The notes under the pieces: model-generated
Seen by the model: the letters and a program-made list of their open reading frames with translations, nothing else
Told to the model about the DNA's origin: nothing
The model's database searches: none
Shown: in pieces, positions 46,459-55,886 of the stretch
How positions within the stretch are numbered: position 1 is the stretch's first letter
Layout of the letters: every line of letters starts with the position of its first letter
Made by a program: the position numbers and the translations under genes
NCBI RefSeq assembly: GCF_029542085.1
Contig: NZ_CP107036.1
Coordinates: forward strand, 3,038,001 to 3,102,000
DNA length: 64,000 nucleotides
DNA from: Sphingobacterium sp. ML3W
Lineage (GTDB): Bacteria; Bacteroidota; Bacteroidia; Sphingobacteriales; Sphingobacteriaceae
Direction: 5' to 3'

Positions 46459-46923
46459 TGCAGTTTATTTTGGGTATAACTTACTGTCTACTTCGGATGA
46501 TGAAATATCGCAAGCAAATGTGGTTCTTTTTATAAAAAAAAAGCATTTTATCTGCCTCTCATTACAAGCTTGTAGACGCCTAATTACAACATGTAGATTT
46601 ATTTCTACATAGTCATGATTAAAACACACACATTCACACTTCATACATCGGACAATATTTAATAAAAGTGCAAACATACATGTGTTAACATTAATATTTT
46701 TAATATTAAAATATACTATATGTCTAAATTTGAAATATTAAGTATAAATGAAAAACATAACAACTTGTAGCCATTACGCTACACCGTAGTAGTTTGACAT
46801 CTACATACAAAACATAACATACTGCAAAACAATGATTTTTAACATTTATGGATATAGTTTTGCTCACGTAATAATGACTATGCCAAATAAATCACAATTA
46901 TCATTAATTAAAAAATTTTAAGT
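46459..46923. other. Regulatory region upstream of the fimbrillin pair
   Basis: No gene is supported in these 465 bp. Six TGTAGA/C-type half-sites occur at 46571, 46592, 46604 (inverted), 46766, 46778 (inverted) and 46800 (inverted). Two pairs form short palindromes. A Bacteroidota-style -7 box TAAATTTG lies at 46725-46732. Site function is inferred. Confidence 0.4.
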
Positions 46924-47109
46924 ATGGAAAAACAACAAAAACGCAAATCTTATGTGGTACCGAGTGTAACCACTACGATTGTTGAATTAGAACAGGGCAT
47001 CGCCGCGGGATCGGCTTCTGTTAACCCCGGAGATTCGTCCAATCCTTCGAGTCCCAAAACTGAAGATTGGTTTGATAACGGCAGTCAGAATTCAGACTTT
47101 GATATTTAA
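46924..47109 (+). CDS. Short secreted-like peptide preceding a fimbrillin (61 aa)
   Basis: The 61-residue product starts M-E-K-Q-Q-K-R-K-S-Y-V-V-P-S-V and contains G-I-A-A-G-S-A-S-V-N-P-G-D, then acidic N-W-type ends (E-D-W-F-D-N-G). Peptides of this type, with P-S-V, A-A-G-S-A and a terminal W/D-rich part, occur next to fimbrillin-like genes in Bacteroidota (family memory, no accession known to me). It is 20 bp upstream of the fimbrillin gene on the same strand. It has no classical signal peptide. Its function is not known. Confidence 0.65.
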   Translation: MEKQQKRKSYVVPSVTTTIVELEQGIAAGSASVNPGDSSNPSSPKTEDWFDNGSQNSDFDI

Positions 47110-47129
47110 TCTTAAAAAAAAAAGACAAG

Positions 47130-48848
47130 ATGAAAAGTATAATATCAAATAAATTAAGAAGAAACATTTCTGGAGCGGCCGTATTTTGCTTATTACTAGC
47201 CAGTTTCACATCCTGCTCTTCGAAAGAAGAACAGATGGCACCAACCGAAGATGGTGCTGTGCTGAAAGTTGGTGTGAAAGGAATAGAAGAATCAATAATC
47301 GGTGGAACAGGAAATAACGTAAAAATGTCCAATAAAGGAAATAGCGGCATTAATAAACAATCATTAGTATCATTTGGAAGCGTGGACGCTTTTGTGGACT
47401 TTGGTGAAGGTACACTTGGTAACGACGTTCCGGTTGTAACAAAGGCCAGCTCAACTGATACATTGAGCAAAAAAGCCGCATCAGGAACAACGAAAGCGGT
47501 GGCATCATCTCAAATGGAAAATGGCACTAAATTCCGTCTTCTGATCTACGATGCTGCTAACGCTTTAGTCGTTAATCAAGTTGTTACTTCAGGAGTGGAT
47601 CCACAGATCAAGGTAGACGCCAATAAGAAATATACTTGGTATGCCGTATCTGTAAATGAAAAGAATGCAAGTGTTCCTGATGTAAATGGTGCCGGAGTGG
47701 TCTCCCGTAGTGGGCTAGAGAACAAAGATGTATTGTATGCTTCGGGCAGTGTCAATACAGTAAATGGTGAGAATTATTTGGAGATAACATTTAAACGCAT
47801 GACCGCTAGAATTCAGGTGAAATTGAATGTTAGAGGGCTTTTTGCCAGAATAGAAAATAGTACGAGCATTTCATTAGTTAAAAACAGTACAAATACGACT
47901 GTTTTGCAAATGGGTGATTTGAATATGCTAACGGGGCAGTTTAATAATGTGGTAAATGTAGACAAAGCGGTATTAGGCTCTTCGATGGTAGAGGAAAGTG
48001 GAAATCCTGCTGCTACAGTTAAAGTAGCAAGCTTCTTCACATTGAGCACGGAAACAATTCCTGCCAATAGTTTCAAGATGAAGTTTAATACGTTGAAAGT
48101 TACATTGGATGATTCGCGTGTAAGAACATTTACACCATTAACTTACACTTATCCTGGCGCCTACACTCCGACAATAGGTAGTACCTATGGATTGAATATC
48201 CGTCTTATTGAATCTCCAGTTAAAGTTAAAGGTGTTTTATGGGCACGATCCAACCTGGTATATAACGCAGCTGAGATGGACAAATATAGATTAAAATCCA
48301 ATCCAGGAGGATCAACTCCGGCTACTAAGGACACAGAATTCTGGAACTGGAAATCTTCTACACCAACGGGGGCTGCAGGCAGCACGGACCCTTGTGCTTC
48401 GGTTTATCCGGAAGGAACATGGCGTATGTCAACAAAACAAGAATGGGAATCCATCGGACAACCTGATGATAAGCAAGAGGTGTTGGGATTATTCTGGGGT
48501 GCGCAATATGCATACAAATGGAATAGAGACAGTGATTATCCTAGTAATCCGGCATATGACGACAATGACCTTACCTTATCTTTTGGTGGATACCGTACTA
48601 AGCCAAGCACATTGGGTGGATCGACATCTGTAGTAGGGAGCCCGGGTGGTATCGCTTTAGGTGCTTTTGCCTCTGGGGAATGTCATTATTGGACTTCCGA
48701 CAATAGAGACTCCAATACAGCATTTGCTGTGAAGTCAGCATTTACAAGGGTTGCCTGGCTATTCTCTTGGGGAAATGTAACTTACCCTAATCTCAATAAA
48801 GCCGAGGGTAGAAACATCCGTTGTGTAAGACAAATTGTTAATAATTAA
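47130..48848 (+). CDS. Fimbrillin-family lipoprotein with C-terminal FISUMP domain
   Basis: The 572-residue protein has a lipobox (S-F-T-S-C-S-S). A fimbrillin (FimA/Mfa-like) region (about 30-370) contains R-M-T-A-R-I-Q-V-K-L-N, the conserved beta-sheet core of this family. The C-terminal FISUMP-like domain (about 370-572) starts G-V-L-W-A-R-S-N-L-V, contains G-T-W-R-M-S-T-K-Q-E-W and ends N-I-R-C-V-R. Fimbrillins are lipid-anchored at first and polymerise into type V pili after strand exchange. A FISUMP end suggests a surface-exposed or tip protein. No anchor or stalk partner is in the window, so it is a standalone unit with the 61-residue peptide. Confidence 0.8.
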   Translation: MKSIISNKLRRNISGAAVFCLLLASFTSCSSKEEQMAPTEDGAVLKVGVKGIEESIIGGTGNNVKMSNKGNSGINKQSLVSFGSVDAFVDFGEGTLGNDVPVVTKASSTDTLSKKAASGTTKAVASSQMENGTKFRLLIYDAANALVVNQVVTSGVDPQIKVDANKKYTWYAVSVNEKNASVPDVNGAGVVSRSGLENKDVLYASGSVNTVNGENYLEITFKRMTARIQVKLNVRGLFARIENSTSISLVKNSTNTTVLQMGDLNMLTGQFNNVVNVDKAVLGSSMVEESGNPAATVKVASFFTLSTETIPANSFKMKFNTLKVTLDDSRVRTFTPLTYTYPGAYTPTIGSTYGLNIRLIESPVKVKGVLWARSNLVYNAAEMDKYRLKSNPGGSTPATKDTEFWNWKSSTPTGAAGSTDPCASVYPEGTWRMSTKQEWESIGQPDDKQEVLGLFWGAQYAYKWNRDSDYPSNPAYDDNDLTLSFGGYRTKPSTLGGSTSVVGSPGGIALGAFASGECHYWTSDNRDSNTAFAVKSAFTRVAWLFSWGNVTYPNLNKAEGRNIRCVRQIVNN

Positions 48849-48902
48849 ATTAATAAAAGCTTTAAATCTATAAGCTTTTGAAATGGCATAAATAGTCACT
48901 TG

Positions 48903-48940
48903 AATTATACCCCGAGAAATGAAATTCCCGGGGTATAATT
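48903..48940. terminator. Bidirectional terminator between fimbrillin and NarL regulator genes
   Basis: A perfect 12-bp stem (AATTATACCCCG / CGGGGTATAATT) with a 14-nt loop lies between convergent genes, and A/T-rich tracts flank both sides. Confidence 0.8.
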
Positions 48941-49088
48941 ATTTAAATTAGATCCGAAAATATTCTTTATTGACCTAGTTACCCTTTGTAGGCCAACAGA
49001 TTATTCAAATATATAATAAAAATAAGGAACTGTCCTTTGAAAAATTTGGAGGAGAAATCGCGACCCAAAATAATCAAAATAAAAAAAT

Positions 49089-49745
49089 TTATTCTAAAAG
49101 TTTGTTTTGAAACGCAAAACGCACAAGATCAGCTGTATTTTTAGCCCGAGTTTTATCAATCAAATGCTGCCTAATCCCTTCAATTGTACGCTTGCTTAAA
49201 AAGATCTGATCTGCAATCTGAGCATTGGTATGACCTTGCGATATTAATTCTAAAACGGACAGCTCTCTTTCATTTATCTCATAGCGCTTAAGTAAATCTG
49301 ATTTATCGTAAGTCAGGGGGATTAAAGTACTATATTTATTGATGATATCCATAGCAATAGAGCTTGCCAAATACTTTTTGCCTTGAACAACTTGATTAAC
49401 GCCAAACAATAGCTCAGTATAATCTGTACTCTTAGTCAGATAGCCATCTGCTCCGGCATTGAATGCATCCACAACCACGCCGCTATCTTCAATCATCGAC
49501 AGTACCGAAGCCCTTATATCTGGAAACCTAGTTTTCGCAATATGTATCAAAGCAACTCCATCAATTTCTTTCATATTGATGTCAGTGAGTACCAGATCGG
49601 GTGTTTTATTTTTCTCAAGATAATCCAAAGCTTCTTCCCCACTGCCCACTTCATCCACGACAAAAAGGTCATTACAAGAATCTAATATCAGTCGTATACC
49701 ATTACGAACTAAATTGTGGTCGTCAACTAATAGAATTTCAGTCAT
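49089..49745 (-). CDS. NarL/FixJ-family response regulator
   Basis: The 218-residue protein (start at 49745, M-T-E-I-L-L-V-D-D-H-N-L-V-R) has a receiver domain with D8/D9, phospho-acceptor Asp in V-L-T-D-I-N-M-K and Lys in L-T-K-S. The LuxR helix-turn-helix (E-L-S-V-L-E-L-I-S-Q-G-H-T-N-A-Q-I-A) lies in the C-terminal third. A frame up to 49778 precedes it but has no family match. No kinase gene adjoins. It is convergent with the fimbrillin gene and may regulate it, but nothing in the sequence proves this. Confidence 0.88.
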   Translation of the reverse strand: MTEILLVDDHNLVRNGIRLILDSCNDLFVVDEVGSGEEALDYLEKNKTPDLVLTDINMKEIDGVALIHIAKTRFPDIRASVLSMIEDSGVVVDAFNAGADGYLTKSTDYTELLFGVNQVVQGKKYLASSIAMDIINKYSTLIPLTYDKSDLLKRYEINERELSVLELISQGHTNAQIADQIFLSKRTIEGIRQHLIDKTRAKNTADLVRFAFQNKLLE

Positions 49746-49977
49746 TATTCCTCCGAAATTTAAGCAAGTATATAACACCTAACCGTTAAGATTGTTCGAC
49801 ACAAGAGCTCATTTTTTCATGCAAAATAAGTGGCCACAGCCACTATTACTCTGAACGGATAGTCAACAACCCATCCTTATTGTAATTGATTTCAAAATGG
49901 GAGCTAAAAAATTCTGAGCAGCTTGTTACATGTCCGTAATTTTCATCCAATATTGGCGAAATAATTAACACTAGGCA

Positions 49978-51174
49978 CTAAATATTTTTGGGAAATTCAT
50001 CTTTCCACCAAGTGAAACGCCAATCGTCCGCCTCCTCGTCGGTCAATAAACAAGATTCCAACTCTTTAATATATTTCTCTTTCTCCAAATGTTGCCCTAT
50101 AAACACCAACTCGTTTTTACGATCCTCCCATTCAGGATGCCAGCGTTTTAATAGATCAGCTTTTATTTCGGGGTAAATTGGATGTTGGTACCGCACCTCT
50201 TCTGGCATGCTACTCCACCACGAACCGGCAGTCTCCAATCGGACGCTCCCGCCAGCTTGACTAAAACTAATTGCAGTATCCGGCCTCGACGCTAACCAAA
50301 ATAATCCTTTAGCACGTATAATATTATGAGGATAATGTTCATTTAAATAACTGTGTAATCGTTGCGGATGGAAAGGTCGCTGGGAGCGAAAAACAAAAGA
50401 TGAAATCCCATATTCTTCAGTTTCGGGAACATGCTCCTCCGTTAGTTCTTTTAACCAACCCGCAGACGAAGAAGCTTCTTCAAAGTCGAACATTCCTGTT
50501 CCCATGATCTCCTTTGGATCAACTTGGCCAAATTGGGTACGAATCAGCTTCGCGCCTGGATTAAGTTTACCAATTGCTGCTTCCAAGGTTCCTATGGTCT
50601 CCTCCGACACAAGGTCTGCTTTGTTTAAAACAATGACATTAGCAAACTCTATCTGATCGGTCAATAAATTTACAATTGTCCTGTTATCCCTATCATCGTC
50701 GGCGAGCTCCCTATCTAACAAAGTTTCTGAACTACCAAAATCCTTGGAGAAGTTGAAACAATCCACTACAGTAACCATTGTATCAATAAAGCTGAATGAC
50801 GAAAGGTCAATATCATTGTTAGAATCAACATAACTGAATGTCTGTGCAACAGGAATTGGCTCTGAGATACCTGTACTTTCAATCAGAAGGTAATCAAAAC
50901 GGTCTTCTTTGGCCAAACGTTCAACCTCAACCATGAGATCTTCCCTTAATGTACAACATATACATCCATTACTCATTTCAACAAGCTTCTCTTCTGTGCG
51001 GGATAGCACATTCTCGCGCTCCACGGATTGTGCATCAATGTTCACTTCACTCATATCATTTACAATTACAGCAACTTTCTTGCCTCCCTTGTGATGAAGT
51101 ATATGATTCAGCAAGGATGTTTTACCTGCCCCCAAAAAGCCACTTAGAACTGTGACTGGTAGTTTTTTTTTCAT
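49978..51174 (-). CDS. CobW/COG0523-family metallochaperone GTPase
   Basis: The 398-residue protein has the Walker A motif G-F-L-G-A-G-K-T-S (residues 12-20), the metal-binding Cys-x-Cys-Cys motif G-C-I-C-C-T-L-R-E-D, a GTP-specificity N-K-A-D, and a C-terminal CobW_C domain (about 260-370). COG0523 GTPases insert or shuttle metals, often zinc, in the cytoplasm. The small gene at 51186-51413 lies 11 bp upstream and probably is co-transcribed. The exact metal cannot be read from sequence; zinc deficiency is the usual setting for this subgroup. Confidence 0.88.
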   Translation of the reverse strand: MKKKLPVTVLSGFLGAGKTSLLNHILHHKGGKKVAVIVNDMSEVNIDAQSVERENVLSRTEEKLVEMSNGCICCTLREDLMVEVERLAKEDRFDYLLIESTGISEPIPVAQTFSYVDSNNDIDLSSFSFIDTMVTVVDCFNFSKDFGSSETLLDRELADDDRDNRTIVNLLTDQIEFANVIVLNKADLVSEETIGTLEAAIGKLNPGAKLIRTQFGQVDPKEIMGTGMFDFEEASSSAGWLKELTEEHVPETEEYGISSFVFRSQRPFHPQRLHSYLNEHYPHNIIRAKGLFWLASRPDTAISFSQAGGSVRLETAGSWWSSMPEEVRYQHPIYPEIKADLLKRWHPEWEDRKNELVFIGQHLEKEKYIKELESCLLTDEEADDWRFTWWKDEFPKNI

Positions 51175-51185
51175 TTTGATATAAA

Positions 51186-51413
51186 TTAAATTCTATTTTT
51201 TTTCTCCACTGAGTTCATCACAATGCGCATCCATTTTTTTATATTCTCAAGGTGCTCTATTCCATAATTGGAAACAAAACGTTGTGTCTCCGCATTGGAA
51301 AGATCTTCATAAACTACCAGACGTTGCTTGGCAAATTCGACCGTTAACGGAATACCACATTGTTTTTCAATACACCACTTCCAGTCTTCAAAGTTTTTAG
51401 GAATCATGCTCAT
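51186..51413 (-). CDS. Small conserved-looking protein upstream of CobW GTPase (75 aa)
   Basis: The 75-residue product starts M-S-M-I-P-K-N-F-E-D-W-K-W-C-I-E and ends with a basic tail. It has two Cys residues (in W-C-I-E-K-Q-C-G-I-P-L-T) that might bind a metal. The ATG at 51413 was chosen because the longer frame has a long hydrophobic AT-rich leader without a clear start. Spacing of 11 bp to the CobW gene suggests an operon. An inverted repeat with arms AGCAATT/AATTGCT lies about 50-90 bp upstream and may be an operator. Confidence 0.6.
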   Translation of the reverse strand: MSMIPKNFEDWKWCIEKQCGIPLTVEFAKQRLVVYEDLSNAETQRFVSNYGIEHLENIKKWMRIVMNSVEKKNRI

Positions 51414-52066
51414 TGTCTTTTTATATAAAAGCAAAATTAAGAACAATAATTCATAAAAGCAATTTAGTTGCATTTGATAATTGTATTCTATTTGACATAA
51501 GTATAATTGCTTGTGGCCTTTATTAGGAATCAGCAGGTATATACTTATCTGAAATGATGGCTGATCAACCACAAGACTCTTTATTGCATACAAACCCTCT
51601 AGGTATGCATTAAGCCAAAATTGATTGCCATTCTTTTAAGTAGGGTTAGTGCCGCTATCTGAGAAAAAGAAAGCGTATGTAAGCGGCAGTGAAGATATAC
51701 CGAAGCATCCCAGAATTTATGAAAATTCATGAAATAAGATTTCATATTTATAAAGTTTGCCGTATATTAAAAGCATAAATTTCGAAATTGAATTTATGCC
51801 TATAAAGAACCAACTCTTCAGGGCACCCTAGCTGTGTTAGAAATGAAGTGATTACTTTTAATAGTTCAACAGGTACAGTAACATCCTCAGGAGGATGCTG
51901 CTATAATGGCAATCTCATCTTTTTTACTGCATTGTAATATTTGTGAACATCACATACCTATCAATTTGCTGGCTACGATGATGCTTAAACCGTGATCTAG
52001 GACAATTTCCTGCGATACTATAAAATACGAGGATTTATTTTATTTTTACCTTTCAAATTGACTTAC
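51414..52066. other. Gene-free region between divergent CobW and AraC genes
   Basis: About 650 bp without a supported gene. It holds the inverted repeat AGCAATT ... AATTGCT (about 51459-51513) upstream of the small CobW-linked gene. Otherwise I see nothing definite. Confidence 0.4.
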
Positions 52067-52876
52067 ATGACCAGCAAAACCATCAGCGTAAAAGATAAAC
52101 TCGAGCCCCAGAAATTATTAATGGTTGCTGCATTTGACAATTCAAAAGCTGTAACCAAACCACATAGGCACAATGGATACCTTGAACTGGTGTTTTTATC
52201 AAACACATCTGGAAAGCAGATAATTGACGGCAGGGAAAGTCCGATTAAAACACCATGCTTACTGATCATTAGAAAGGAATCTGTACATTACTGGGAATTG
52301 GTGGTTCCAATCGAGGGCTATGTACTCTTGGTAAAAAAATCATTTGTAGAACAGAGCTTAGATCTTGAAATCACAAGGTTGGTCGATGAGATCAGTCAAT
52401 TTGACATCCTTTACCTAAAAGAAAATGGAGTCATTCCGACTCTCCTACAATTGCTATCACAGGAAGAAAACAAAATATGTCAGGAGGGATTGTTTAAATC
52501 ACTCTTAGCTAAAACTCTCGAAGATATTGGCAAGATGGATCAATCCACATCGGTCTCCAACGACCTGTATGTCAAATTTATCGAACTGTTAAATGCAGAT
52601 TCAAAAATCATAAACAGTGTTGCATACTATGCGTCCCTACTGCATACAAGTCCCCAAAATCTGAGTGCAGCCTGCAAAAGAAATACCCATAATACGGCCT
52701 CTCAGATATTGGCAACCTATATTATCAAAGAGGCGAAAAGACTAATTTTCTATACCAACAACTCGATCGCCGAAATTGCTTTCGTATTGGGTTTCTCAGA
52801 TAAATCAAACTTCTCAAAATACTTTAAACGATACACGGACTTTACCCCTTCCGAATTCAAGAGACAACATGACTAA
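52067..52876 (+). CDS. AraC-family transcriptional regulator
   Basis: The 269-residue protein (ATG at 52067) has a cupin-like N-terminal effector part with P-H-R-H-N-G-Y-L-E-L-V-F-L (about residues 33-45). The C-terminal double helix-turn-helix contains S-I-A-E-I-A-F-V-L-G-F-S-D-K-S-N-F-S-K and Y-F-K-R-Y-T-D-F-T-P-S-E-F. This is a standard cytoplasmic regulator. Its stop overlaps that of the convergent TonB-type receptor gene by 4 bp. It is likely to control that receptor or a nearby gene, but no site can be pointed out. A TTG start 9 bp upstream is possible. Confidence 0.9.
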   Translation: MTSKTISVKDKLEPQKLLMVAAFDNSKAVTKPHRHNGYLELVFLSNTSGKQIIDGRESPIKTPCLLIIRKESVHYWELVVPIEGYVLLVKKSFVEQSLDLEITRLVDEISQFDILYLKENGVIPTLLQLLSQEENKICQEGLFKSLLAKTLEDIGKMDQSTSVSNDLYVKFIELLNADSKIINSVAYYASLLHTSPQNLSAACKRNTHNTASQILATYIIKEAKRLIFYTNNSIAEIAFVLGFSDKSNFSKYFKRYTDFTPSEFKRQHD

Positions 52877-55317
52877 AATTCCTTCTCACCAAACTCACTC
52901 TTGGGTAATTTCGAAAGCTGATTCAGCTTATGAAAATTAAAGCTGAGGTTAAGCATCAATATATTTTTTTCATAAATATAATTAGTGGTAGTAAAGAAGT
53001 CATGTGAGGATGTCGTAATACGCTGCTCATTGACACCCCATTTGCCAAGTTCAATGAACTGCCATTGACACTGTGCTTTGATTGATCCTTTCAAAAAGGT
53101 CTTGCTCAGATTGAAGTGGGGGGTGACAAACCTAGAATCCTTTCCCTGTACGGTAGGTCTTCCGGAAAGATAATTTACCTGCAAACCTGTACTCCAATTC
53201 TTGGTCAGATCTGCCTGAATTCCGGCATTCAGGGAATAAACCCAGTCACTATTACTATTTGTCTCTTGATAAGTCAGCACCTGCCCAGAGATCTTATAAC
53301 GATACAGGTTAAGTCCACCGTTGACTCTTAACCAAGGAAGAAGCTTTCCCTCCCCTCCCAGTTCTGTCCCCCAGCGGGTGGCATAATCTGCATTGGTAAA
53401 CACCCGATTGAGTATTGTATCTGCATACACAGAATTGACCCGTTGGATCGGATTTTTCGTGTGTTGGTAGTAAATGTTTAAGAATATACTTCCTGTTTTT
53501 AATTTCTTCACAATACCCGTCTCGACATTCGTGGTAAATTCTGGAAGCAAGTTGGGATCTCCTTGTTCCAATGTCTCCGAGTGCTCGCGTTCGGGTATGG
53601 GATTTAGCTCAAAATTGTTATTTCGTTGAACGCGGCGGGCAGCAGCAAACTTCCAGGACCAATCCTCGCTGAGGGTATGCATCAAATTAAATGTAGGATA
53701 CAATTGGTGGATTGAATACGGATATTCCACGCCAGTATTGACTAAAAGTACCTCACGTTGATAATATTCATAACGAAGCCCAAGTGACAACTGTGTCCCT
53801 TCAAGTTTATGATCATATTGGCTAAAAATAGCATGTACTGTATTATTTGCATTTAACTTTCCTGTAAATTCGGGAATAAGTTTAATTGCCTCACCTGGCT
53901 TTTCAGTGGCGAAATATTCAAAGTTACCTTTCTGCCGATCATTTCTTAGTTGGTAACCACTCAATAGCTCTCCATGCGGCAATTTCCATTGATGTTGGAC
54001 CGAAACCCGTAGGCCACGTAAAGGATTGGTATAATTGTTATTTGTCCATTGGACAGTATCAGCCCTATGGTCAATATTCGCATTCTTGGTCGCCCCATAC
54101 ATATTGGCATATTCATAAATTGCACCTGCCTGCAATAAATGGGTATCACTAAACTTGTACTGATAATTGAAATCAATAAGATAAAATTCTCCCTGCTTAT
54201 TCTGCAGATTGGAGTTGAAATAATTTATTCTTGAAAGTTCTTCGCCCGTTGATGGACGAATTGTTCGATTTGTATAATCGATATCAGCCAGTCGGTCCTG
54301 AAATTTCCGGGACGCCAGAATACCTAGATTAAATTGCTGTTTTTGTGATAGCGCATAGGCACCATTCAGTCTAATCCCAAAATTGTACTTATCGAAACTC
54401 CGTTCACCTCTAGATGGAAAGAACGTCTGCCGATCTCCGATAATCGTATATACATCACCTTCCCGAAACCCCGCATTGTCATTGCGCATATAATTGGCCG
54501 AACCACTCCATTCGAGCTTATTTTTTTTGAACTGGAATGAGATATCTCCTCCAAATCGCTTTTGTCCCCTCTTGTTCCCATAATCATCTATACTGGGCAA
54601 TCCTCCCTGAAGATTAAATATCCAAGCAAATCCATCCGACGCAGCTTTTTTTGTCATAATATTGATAATACCTCCTTTACCATCAGGATCAAATTGAGCA
54701 GAAGGACTGGTAATATACTCTACATCGGTCACATCATTAGCTGCGATCTGGCTTAAAATTGTCACAGGATCTAAATAGGAAGGTTTACCATTGATAAGTA
54801 CAATAATGCCCGTATTCCCGCGCATACTTATATTGCCATTTCCATCCACAGCAGCTGATGGTAGATTTTTTACAATATCCAAGGCTGTACCACCGACTGC
54901 ATTTCTATACTGGCTTGCTTGATATCGCTGCATATCAGCTGAGTGCTTCTGCGCGGCAAGCTCTCCGGTAATCTTTACTTCGGTCAACCGCTGATCCGTA
55001 CTGACAAGTGCAATTTCAGTTAGATTGGTCTGGCTTCTACCATCAAAATCCACAACTATTTTTTTTTGACGATAGCCAATAAATTTAACCACAATAGCAT
55101 ATTGTCCTTTTTTCAGGTTGAAAAAATGGAAGCCGCCCAATGAATCCGTAACGGTGCCATCGACAACATGGCCGTGCATATTGAGAACTGCAATACTGGC
55201 AAACGAGATCGGTGACTGTGCAAGGGAATCCTTTATCGTTCCAGACAGTATGCCTTTTTGTGCTTGCACCGTCATTATTATAAATAAAAAGCAAAGTAAG
55301 GTAAAAAGTCTTTTCAC
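52873..55317 (-). CDS. TonB-dependent-receptor-like outer-membrane barrel (OMP_b-brl_3 type)
   Basis: The 814-residue protein has a signal peptide (ending V-Q-A-Q), a carboxypeptidase-regulatory-like domain (about 20-110) and a plug-like domain (about 125-225). The plug has G-N-I-S-M-R-G-N-T-G-I-I-V-L-I-N-G-K-P and Y-I-T-S-P-S-A-Q-F-D-P-D-G-K-G-G-I-I-N-I. A long barrel follows. The motifs fit the Bacteroidota barrel group with TonB-receptor-like plugs but without an obvious TonB box. It may import a small compound or peptide. It is a single-gene unit, convergent with the AraC regulator. Confidence 0.85.
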   Translation of the reverse strand: MKRLFTLLCFLFIIMTVQAQKGILSGTIKDSLAQSPISFASIAVLNMHGHVVDGTVTDSLGGFHFFNLKKGQYAIVVKFIGYRQKKIVVDFDGRSQTNLTEIALVSTDQRLTEVKITGELAAQKHSADMQRYQASQYRNAVGGTALDIVKNLPSAAVDGNGNISMRGNTGIIVLINGKPSYLDPVTILSQIAANDVTDVEYITSPSAQFDPDGKGGIINIMTKKAASDGFAWIFNLQGGLPSIDDYGNKRGQKRFGGDISFQFKKNKLEWSGSANYMRNDNAGFREGDVYTIIGDRQTFFPSRGERSFDKYNFGIRLNGAYALSQKQQFNLGILASRKFQDRLADIDYTNRTIRPSTGEELSRINYFNSNLQNKQGEFYLIDFNYQYKFSDTHLLQAGAIYEYANMYGATKNANIDHRADTVQWTNNNYTNPLRGLRVSVQHQWKLPHGELLSGYQLRNDRQKGNFEYFATEKPGEAIKLIPEFTGKLNANNTVHAIFSQYDHKLEGTQLSLGLRYEYYQREVLLVNTGVEYPYSIHQLYPTFNLMHTLSEDWSWKFAAARRVQRNNNFELNPIPEREHSETLEQGDPNLLPEFTTNVETGIVKKLKTGSIFLNIYYQHTKNPIQRVNSVYADTILNRVFTNADYATRWGTELGGEGKLLPWLRVNGGLNLYRYKISGQVLTYQETNSNSDWVYSLNAGIQADLTKNWSTGLQVNYLSGRPTVQGKDSRFVTPHFNLSKTFLKGSIKAQCQWQFIELGKWGVNEQRITTSSHDFFTTTNYIYEKNILMLNLSFNFHKLNQLSKLPKSEFGEKEF

Positions 55318-55886
55318 TGATGTCTAAGTTTCCTCAAAAATAGAAAAGTTAATAACTATGCCGTACTTACCTGAAAATTATACCACAGTTTTTTCAAATC
55401 GACCTTAACTTTATTGAAACGATAGGTTCAAAATTAATAAATATGGCCTTCAGATATCCCACGAGAGGATTTGAGACCTACTTTGGCAAGATAGGGCTGG
55501 AAGGTCTGCTATGGAACAGAAAAAGGGATCTCCTGTTTATCGGAATATCAACTTAAAACTCAGAGGAAAATGCAAACATCATATCCCGTCTCGCAAAGAA
55601 AAGCTAGCAGTTCACAGCGCAGTTAACGAAACCTAGTCAATGAATTTTATGAGTGACCCGCTAGCTAATGGGTGTAGATTCAAGGAACTGAATGTCCTTG
55701 ATGACTATAATCGGGAGTTATTGATAAACGAACCTTTCTATTCAATACCTCATGTCAGAAATAGCACTAGTGTCACATCTGTGTAGAAAAACTTTATCCG
55801 TTATAGACTACTACTTGGAATAGGAATTTCATTTCTTTCTACTTTCTAAATTATATATTTTACACAGTTAATTTTAAGATCGCTAA
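55318..55886. other. Intergenic region with IS3 remnant
   Basis: Holds the decayed IS3-family transposase fragment at 55535-55786; the rest contains no supported gene. The promoter of the proline-dehydrogenase-like gene should lie after about 55790. Confidence 0.55.
55535..55786 (+). mobile_element. Decayed IS3-family transposase fragment
   Basis: One frame encodes V-Y-R-N-I-N-L-K-L-R-G-K and then A-V-N-E-T-stop-S-M-N-F-M-S-D-P-L-A-N-G. Family members read W-S-M-D-F at that place, so a TGG codon has become TAG. It continues R-F-K-E-L-N-V-L-D-D-Y-N-R-E to a stop at 55784-55786. This is the middle of the IS3 OrfB catalytic core (first and second Asp regions). No ends are visible. It is on the opposite strand from the remnant at 40634-40880 and covers a different part of the gene. 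Confidence 0.7.

Noticed and set aside
46465..46677. Minus-strand open frame of 70 codons with five Cys
   Set aside because: It overlaps repeated regulatory half-sites, has no start context or domain, and lies in a likely promoter region.
47130..48848. Assignment of the fimbrillin to the same assembly system as the chaperone-usher-like locus
   Set aside because: It is a lipid-anchored fimbrillin-type protein with no pilin-domain motif in common with the 181-residue pilins, and it lies 33 kb away.
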